A stretch of 27,855 nt of DNA from NCBI GenBank assembly GCA_944377765.1, contig CALWFX010000055.1:1-27855 (forward strand). The letters are read 5' to 3'. Position 1 is the stretch's first letter. Each line of letters opens with the position of its first letter. This document shows, in pieces, positions 23,580-27,855 of this stretch. Origin of the DNA: an uncultured Clostridia bacterium. Lineage in GTDB: Bacteria > Bacillota > Clostridia > Christensenellales > UBA1242. The notes under the pieces were generated by a model, which was not told where the DNA came from, did not search any database, and saw nothing but the letters and a program-made list of their open reading frames with translations. The position numbers and the translations under genes are program-made.

Positions 23580-25742
23580 TTAATTATTTTCTTCTTCGTT
23601 TTCCACGCCTTTCATAGTGAGAGAAATACGCTTTTTGTTTAAATCAACGCTCATAACTTTAACCTTAACTTTGTCGCCAACTTTAACAACTTCGCTTGGA
23701 TGTTTAACATATCCATCTGAAAGTTGAGAAATATGAACAAGTCCATCTTGATGCACACCAATATCAACAAAAGCGCCAAAGTCAACAACATTTCTTACAA
23801 CACCATCAAAAACCATGCCTTCTTTAAGGTCTTCCATATGAATTACATCACTTCTTAAAACTGGTTTTGGCATACTTTCACGAATATCACGCCCTGGCTT
23901 TTGAAGTTCGCTTGTGATGTCTTTAAGAGTTGGAACGCCAATTCCAATTTCTTTTGCAACCTTTTCTTCTCCCTTTTCTTCAATAAGTTTAGGCAAAAGA
24001 ACAAGATTATGATTTTTAACATCTTCTTCTGTCATATTGAAAATCTTTAAAAGTTTTCTTGTTGCATCATAACTTTCTGGATGAACTGCTGTGTTATCCA
24101 AAATATTTTCTCCGCCAACAACACGCAAGAAACCTGCACATTGTTCATATGCTTTTGGTCCAAGTTTTGGAACAGATAAAAGTTCTTCTCTATTTTTAAA
24201 ACCTTTCACTTTGGTTCTGTATGCAACAATATTTTTAGCAATTGACATATTAAGACCAGACACATATGAAAGAAGGCTTGGAGAAGCAGTGTTAAGGTCA
24301 ACACCAACACTGTTAACACAATCTTCAACAACTCCTGTTAAAACTTCTGTAAGCCTATTTTGTGGCATATCATGTTGATATTGTCCAACACCAATAGATT
24401 TAACATCAATCTTAATAAGTTCAGCAAGTGGGTCTTGTAATCTTCTTGCAATGGAAACTGCTGAACGCAAAGAAACATCATAATCTGGAAATTCTTCTGC
24501 ACCAAGTTTTGACGCAGAATAAACAGATGCTCCAGCCTCACTTACAACTGCATAACTTACTGGACGATTGACATGCTTAATAAGTTCTGCGGCAAAAATT
24601 TCAGCTTCCTTAGAAGCAGTTCCATTTCCAATTGAAATGATATCAACATTATATTTTTCAATCAATGCTTTCAATTTTTCAATGCTTTCTTCAGTTTTAG
24701 ATTGTGGTGGGGTTGGATAAATTACAGTTGTATCCAAAACTGCACCATTTTTATCAATAACTGCAATTTTGCAACCTGTTCTATATGCTGGGTCGAGCCC
24801 TAAGATGATGTTATTTTTAAGTGGAGCTTCCATTAAAAGTGGTTTAAGATTTACTTCAAACATCTTTATTGCTTGTTCATCTGCTCTTTCAGTTAAATTG
24901 TTCCTACATTCTCTTTCAAGAGATGGGAATAAAAGCCTGTCGTAACTATCGCGAATAGTTTCTTCCATAACTTGGTCAGTATCTGGGTTATTCTTCTTAA
25001 AATATCTATTGATAACATCAAACATAAGTTTTTCATCAATAGTAATTTCCACCTTCAAGCACTTTTCATTTTCGCCACGATTGATAGCCAAAATTCTGTG
25101 GCTTGGCAAATTCTTAACTTCTTGCTTAAAACCAGCATAGGTTTCGTATGTCAAATTGTTTTCATTTTCAAGAAGAGTGCAATTGATAACACCCTTTTCC
25201 GCCAAAATTTCACGAAGTTCCTTTCTAAGTTCCGCACTATCTGAAATTCTTTCTGCAACAATATCCTTTGCTCCTTGAATCGCTTCTTCCACAGTTGGAA
25301 CATCTTCCTTAATATATTTTTGGGCTTCTTCCAAAAGAACAAAACTTTTGCTTTGTGCTTGAAGAACATCTGCAAGTCCTTCCAAACCTTTTGCAATGGC
25401 AACAGATGCTCTTGTCTTTCTTTTTGGTTTATAAGGCCTATAAATATCTTCAACTTCTGTGAGAGTCATGGCATTTGAAAGTGCTTCTGCAAGTTCATCT
25501 GTCCATTTCCCTTGTTCAGTAATAACCTTTTGCACCTTTTCTTTTTCTTCATTAAGATTTCTTAAATATTTAAGCCTATCAGCAAAATCTCTTAAAACTT
25601 GGTCATCGCAAGAGCCATGCATTTCCTTTCTATATCTTGCAATGAAAGGTATTGTGTTACCTTCATCAATAAGATTGATAATGTTTTCAGCATAGTCCTG
25701 TCTTAATCCAAATTCGCTTGCAAGTTGTTCTTTAATTTCCAT
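23580..25742 (-). CDS. tex: Tex-family RNA-binding transcription accessory protein
   Basis: 720 residues from the ATG at 25742 (MEIKEQLASEFGLR, with AAGGAG 10 bases upstream). The frame extends 28 codons further, but that stretch matches nothing in Tex and has a poorer start. In order: the helical N-terminal Tex domain (about 1-200, with GNTIPFIARYRKEM), the YqgF/RNase H-like domain (about 315-440, with ILGLDPAYRTGCKIAVID), the helix-hairpin-helix pair (about 490-570, NTASPSLLSYVSGLNMSIA and GFKNREELLSVPKLGPKAYEQC), and the S1 RNA-binding domain (about 640-710, VRNVVDFGAFVDIGVHQDGL). Tex binds nucleic acid and is widely conserved and linked to transcription. Full length, nothing missing. First gene of a run with mcsA, mcsB and clpC; the gap to mcsA is only 10 bases, so they may share a transcript. 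Confidence 0.96.
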   Translation of the reverse strand: MEIKEQLASEFGLRQDYAENIINLIDEGNTIPFIARYRKEMHGSCDDQVLRDFADRLKYLRNLNEEKEKVQKVITEQGKWTDELAEALSNAMTLTEVEDIYRPYKPKRKTRASVAIAKGLEGLADVLQAQSKSFVLLEEAQKYIKEDVPTVEEAIQGAKDIVAERISDSAELRKELREILAEKGVINCTLLENENNLTYETYAGFKQEVKNLPSHRILAINRGENEKCLKVEITIDEKLMFDVINRYFKKNNPDTDQVMEETIRDSYDRLLFPSLERECRNNLTERADEQAIKMFEVNLKPLLMEAPLKNNIILGLDPAYRTGCKIAVIDKNGAVLDTTVIYPTPPQSKTEESIEKLKALIEKYNVDIISIGNGTASKEAEIFAAELIKHVNRPVSYAVVSEAGASVYSASKLGAEEFPDYDVSLRSAVSIARRLQDPLAELIKIDVKSIGVGQYQHDMPQNRLTEVLTGVVEDCVNSVGVDLNTASPSLLSYVSGLNMSIAKNIVAYRTKVKGFKNREELLSVPKLGPKAYEQCAGFLRVVGGENILDNTAVHPESYDATRKLLKIFNMTEEDVKNHNLVLLPKLIEEKGEEKVAKEIGIGVPTLKDITSELQKPGRDIRESMPKPVLRSDVIHMEDLKEGMVFDGVVRNVVDFGAFVDIGVHQDGLVHISQLSDGYVKHPSEVVKVGDKVKVKVMSVDLNKKRISLTMKGVENEEENN

Positions 25743-25862
25743 TTCTTTTAAACTCCTTAAATCATGTCGCATTACTTTTAAGAAATTTGTCGATAGTATA
25801 AAAATTTTACAGCACCTTTGTAACAAAGTTCCTTTAAGAAGCCAAAGTATGCAACAATATCC

Positions 25863-26900
25863 TTATTTTATTTTGCTTCTTAATGCTATTTTAGCATAAT
25901 CCTTTGTTTTTTCCATAACAAAAACACCATTTTGTTGAAGAATTTTTCCATTTTTTACAGTGTATAAAACATCATTTTTTGAAAGTTCAAACAAAATAGC
26001 CTTAAAAATATTATCTCCCAAAATATTGTTACTGTTTAAAACAATAAAATTGGCAAAATTACCTTCTTTAATTTCTCCATCAAAACCCAAAATTTTCGCC
26101 CCATCAATTGTTGCGATTTTTAAAAGTTCTTTTTCACTTAATAAATTTACATTTTCCATAACAAAAGAGTTATAAGATAAAATTTGTCGCATAAAGGCAA
26201 AAAAATCAATTTCCGCAAAATCTCCACTTCCAAGAGCAAAAGGTATATCATATTTTTGCAAAGAATTAATATTTGCAAACCTTCTTCCACTTCTTGCATC
26301 ATCATTTGGCAAAAGCACAAACTGAGTGTTATAGGAAGCAAAAAGTTCTAATTCATCCTTTTCAAAACAATTTCCACCAACAATAATTGTGCCCTTATCT
26401 AAAAAGCCAAAACTCTCCAAAAATTCACTTGGCATTTTTTTAGATAATGAATTTAGCTCTCCCATTTCTTTCAAGGTTTGACCAATCTTAATATAAATCT
26501 TACTTTTCGCACTTATTGAAATTTCATCAAGTTCGCTTTCAGAATAAGACAAAATATCTTCAATAAAACCTTCTTTTTCAAAAGAAAAATCTCGTGAAAA
26601 ACAGACACCAGCCAAAGCATTTTTCTTTTCTATATATTCTTTAATTATATTGTAATCTTTTTTATCAATCTCTCTTTCATTCAAATAACTATTTTTATAA
26701 CCTTCTATGGAACGATAAAAACAATTGGCAAATGCTGGCATAACAATGTTATTTTTTAAATCAATAACATCATCATATTTTTCATTTGACAGATTTTTGT
26801 CTATCTTTTTAATTTTGTCGCCATCAACTAAAATGTCAAGTTTTATTAATTCTTCTTTATCAAAATCTAAAAGAAAACCATTTTTAAATAAAATACTCAT
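25863..26900 (-). CDS. Amidohydrolase-fold protein lacking metal ligands (probable pseudoenzyme)
   Basis: 345 residues from the ATG at 26900, with GGAGA in front; a TTG start 4 codons earlier lies in that RBS and is rejected. The layout is that of the TRZ/ATZ/MtaD-type amidohydrolases: a composite beta-domain at the N-terminus (FKNGFLLDFD, ILVDGDKIKKID) and at the end (LKNNIVMPAFAN; GNFANFIVLNSNN; YTVKNGKIL), around a TIM barrel. The ligand positions are changed. PGFVNAHTH of the family is here MPAFANCFYR. The AHCV..DEELELF His is GGNCFEKDELELF. The HNP His is VLLPND. The LGTDG Asp is LGSGD. A hydrolase reaction therefore looks impossible by the usual mechanism. The open frame and good RBS show it is maintained. 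It is divergent from the DinB-like polymerase. Role unknown; a binding or structural function is inferred. Confidence 0.7.
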   Translation of the reverse strand: MSILFKNGFLLDFDKEELIKLDILVDGDKIKKIDKNLSNEKYDDVIDLKNNIVMPAFANCFYRSIEGYKNSYLNEREIDKKDYNIIKEYIEKKNALAGVCFSRDFSFEKEGFIEDILSYSESELDEISISAKSKIYIKIGQTLKEMGELNSLSKKMPSEFLESFGFLDKGTIIVGGNCFEKDELELFASYNTQFVLLPNDDARSGRRFANINSLQKYDIPFALGSGDFAEIDFFAFMRQILSYNSFVMENVNLLSEKELLKIATIDGAKILGFDGEIKEGNFANFIVLNSNNILGDNIFKAILFELSKNDVLYTVKNGKILQQNGVFVMEKTKDYAKIALRSKIK

Positions 26901-26963
26901 ATTTTTCTCCAAAATTCAAATATTAATTTTAATAATTTTATCAAAATTCTGGAGAAATAGCAA
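26901..26963. repeat. Divergent start region with near-perfect inverted repeat
   Basis: The 63 bases between the two divergent start codons carry 13-base arms (26904-26916 and 26945-26957) with one mismatch. The outer 7 bases of each arm are simply the two GGAGAAA ribosome binding sites facing away from each other, so the symmetry may be trivial. Promoters for both genes should overlap here, but none is convincing. No GAAC-N4-GTTC LexA-type box was seen before the polymerase gene. Confidence 0.4.
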
Positions 26964-27855
26964 ATGAACAATAAAAATATAGAAAATGAAAAAATAATAC
27001 TGCACTCTGATGTCAATAACTTTTTTGCTTCTGTTGAATGTGCAAACAAAAAGCAACTTCAAAATAAACCAGTGGCAGTAACAGGAAATCCAGAAAAACG
27101 CAATGGAATAATTTTAGCAAAAAATGAACTTGCAAAAAAGCAAGGTGTTAAAACTGGCGAAGCAATTTGGCAGGCAAAGAAAAAGTGCCCAAACTTAATT
27201 TGCCTACCACCACATTATGACCTATATGAGAAAATATCAAAAAAACTTCATGAACTATATTTAGATTACACCGACCTTGTTGAACCACTTGGACTTGATG
27301 AGTGTTGGCTTGATGTAACAAATTCAATAAAATATTTAAATAAAACAGGAAAAGAGATAGCAGATGAGATAAGACAACGAGTTAAAGAAGAATTTAATGT
27401 CACTGTTTCGGTTGGAGTATCTTTTAGCAAAATTTTTGCCAAACTTGGTTCAGACATGAAAAAACCTGATGCCACAACCATAATTTCCAAAGAAAATTTT
27501 AAAGAAAAAACATATAATCTTTCACTTAACAGCATTGTTGGAATAGGCAACAAACTTGAAAAGAAATTTGAAAAAATGAACATACTGACAATTGGAGATT
27601 TTGTTAATCTCGACAGTGAAATTATAAAATCAATCTTTGGAAAAACTGGCATAGAATTGCAACAAAAATTGAATGGTTCCTTAGTTGAAGAAGTCCCTTG
27701 CTATTATAACCTTGCTCCGCCAAAAAGTATTGGCAACGGCACAACCACAATAATGGACATACAAAAAAGAAATGATATAAAAAAAGTTGTTGCTTTTCTT
27801 TGTGAAAAAATTGCTGTTAGAATGATAAAAAGCAAATTTGAAGCAAGAACAATAA
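26964..27855 (+). CDS. dinB: Y-family translesion DNA polymerase (DinB/UmuC-like), 3' end cut off
   Basis: First 297 residues of an error-prone polymerase; the frame is open to the end of the window. It starts at ATG 26964 with GGAGAAA 7 bases upstream. Palm and finger motifs are clear: ILHSDVNNFFASVECANK with the catalytic Asp and the Phe-Phe steric-gate region, PVAVTGNPEKRNGIILAKN, VEPLGLDECWLDVT with the second acidic pair, and VSVGVSFSKIFAKLGSDMKKP. The thumb region holds SIVGIGNKLEKKFEKMNILTIGDFVNL (helix-hairpin-helix). The little-finger domain begins at about residue 245 (PPKSIGNGTTT). It matches the DinB-like polymerases common in Clostridia. A clamp-binding motif, if any, would be beyond the edge. 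The enzyme bypasses DNA lesions. It is the only plus-strand gene in the right 13 kb of the window. Confidence 0.93.
   Translation, partial: MNNKNIENEKIILHSDVNNFFASVECANKKQLQNKPVAVTGNPEKRNGIILAKNELAKKQGVKTGEAIWQAKKKCPNLICLPPHYDLYEKISKKLHELYLDYTDLVEPLGLDECWLDVTNSIKYLNKTGKEIADEIRQRVKEEFNVTVSVGVSFSKIFAKLGSDMKKPDATTIISKENFKEKTYNLSLNSIVGIGNKLEKKFEKMNILTIGDFVNLDSEIIKSIFGKTGIELQQKLNGSLVEEVPCYYNLAPPKSIGNGTTTIMDIQKRNDIKKVVAFLCEKIAVRMIKSKFEARTI

Noticed and set aside
25743..25826. 28-codon extension of tex
   Set aside because: It has no similarity to Tex N-termini, and the ATG at 25742 follows AAGGAG and gives the standard length.
25743..25862. CIRCE or CtsR-type heat-shock operator upstream of tex
   Set aside because: Neither the inverted TTAGCACTC repeat nor tandem GGTCAAA heptads could be found by eye.
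27266..27652. 128-codon minus-strand frame inside the polymerase gene
   Set aside because: It is the shadow of a clear Y-family polymerase on the plus strand.
1..27855. CRISPR array, IS element, integron or toxin-antitoxin pair
   Set aside because: No regularly spaced repeats, transposase or integrase motifs, or toxin-like small gene pairs were seen.

Overview
The window looks like chromosome from an AT-rich, low-GC Gram-positive bacterium (Bacillota, most likely an uncultured Clostridia-type anaerobe). The evidence is an McsA/McsB/ClpC protein-arginine phosphorylation module, a long-form hibernation factor, a YhaO/YhaN-type nuclease pair, strong AGGAGG-type ribosome binding sites, near-consensus TTGACA-N17-TATAAT promoters, and a tRNA gene that encodes its own CCA. 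Nearly all genes lie on the minus strand. The exceptions are tRNA-Thr(CGT), a small secreted-protein gene at 14139 and a Y-family polymerase at the right edge.

Layout by coordinate (minus-strand genes are transcribed right to left). 1-2400: a membrane-anchored SMC-like ATPase (cut by the left edge) and its metallophosphoesterase partner, with ATGA overlap. 2493-3944: a membrane-anchored beta-repeat protein of DUF4097 type. 4075-5892: an alanyl-tRNA synthetase that stops after the editing domain. 6049-9634: an ABC exporter operon of two different ATPases and one permease with a large extracytoplasmic insert. 9834-9909: tRNA-Thr. 9967-12396: a secreted, C-terminally membrane-anchored surface protein. 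12619-15461: an unusual patch with a complete phage-type terminase large subunit, a divergent secreted protein and a small HTH protein, but no other recognisable phage gene. 15652-17882: RarA followed by a stand-alone E2-acyltransferase-like protein. 18011-19252: an unrecognised protein. 19360-25742: hpf, then the tex - mini-mcsA - mcsB - clpC cluster. 25863-26900: an amidohydrolase-fold protein that has lost its metal ligands, divergent from a DinB-like polymerase (26964 to the edge).

Two functional themes stand out. One is DNA maintenance (YhaO/YhaN, RarA, the Y-family polymerase). The other is stress and protein quality control (HPF, ClpC with McsB and a 48-residue McsA). The oddest items are the orphan terminase locus, the minimal McsA with a Cys-to-Ser change in McsB, the C-Ala-less alanyl-tRNA synthetase, the metal-less amidohydrolase, the ABC ATPase lacking its H-loop histidine, and three genes whose -10 boxes sit so close to the start codon that their mRNAs would be leaderless. 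I found no CRISPR array, IS element or riboswitch by eye.
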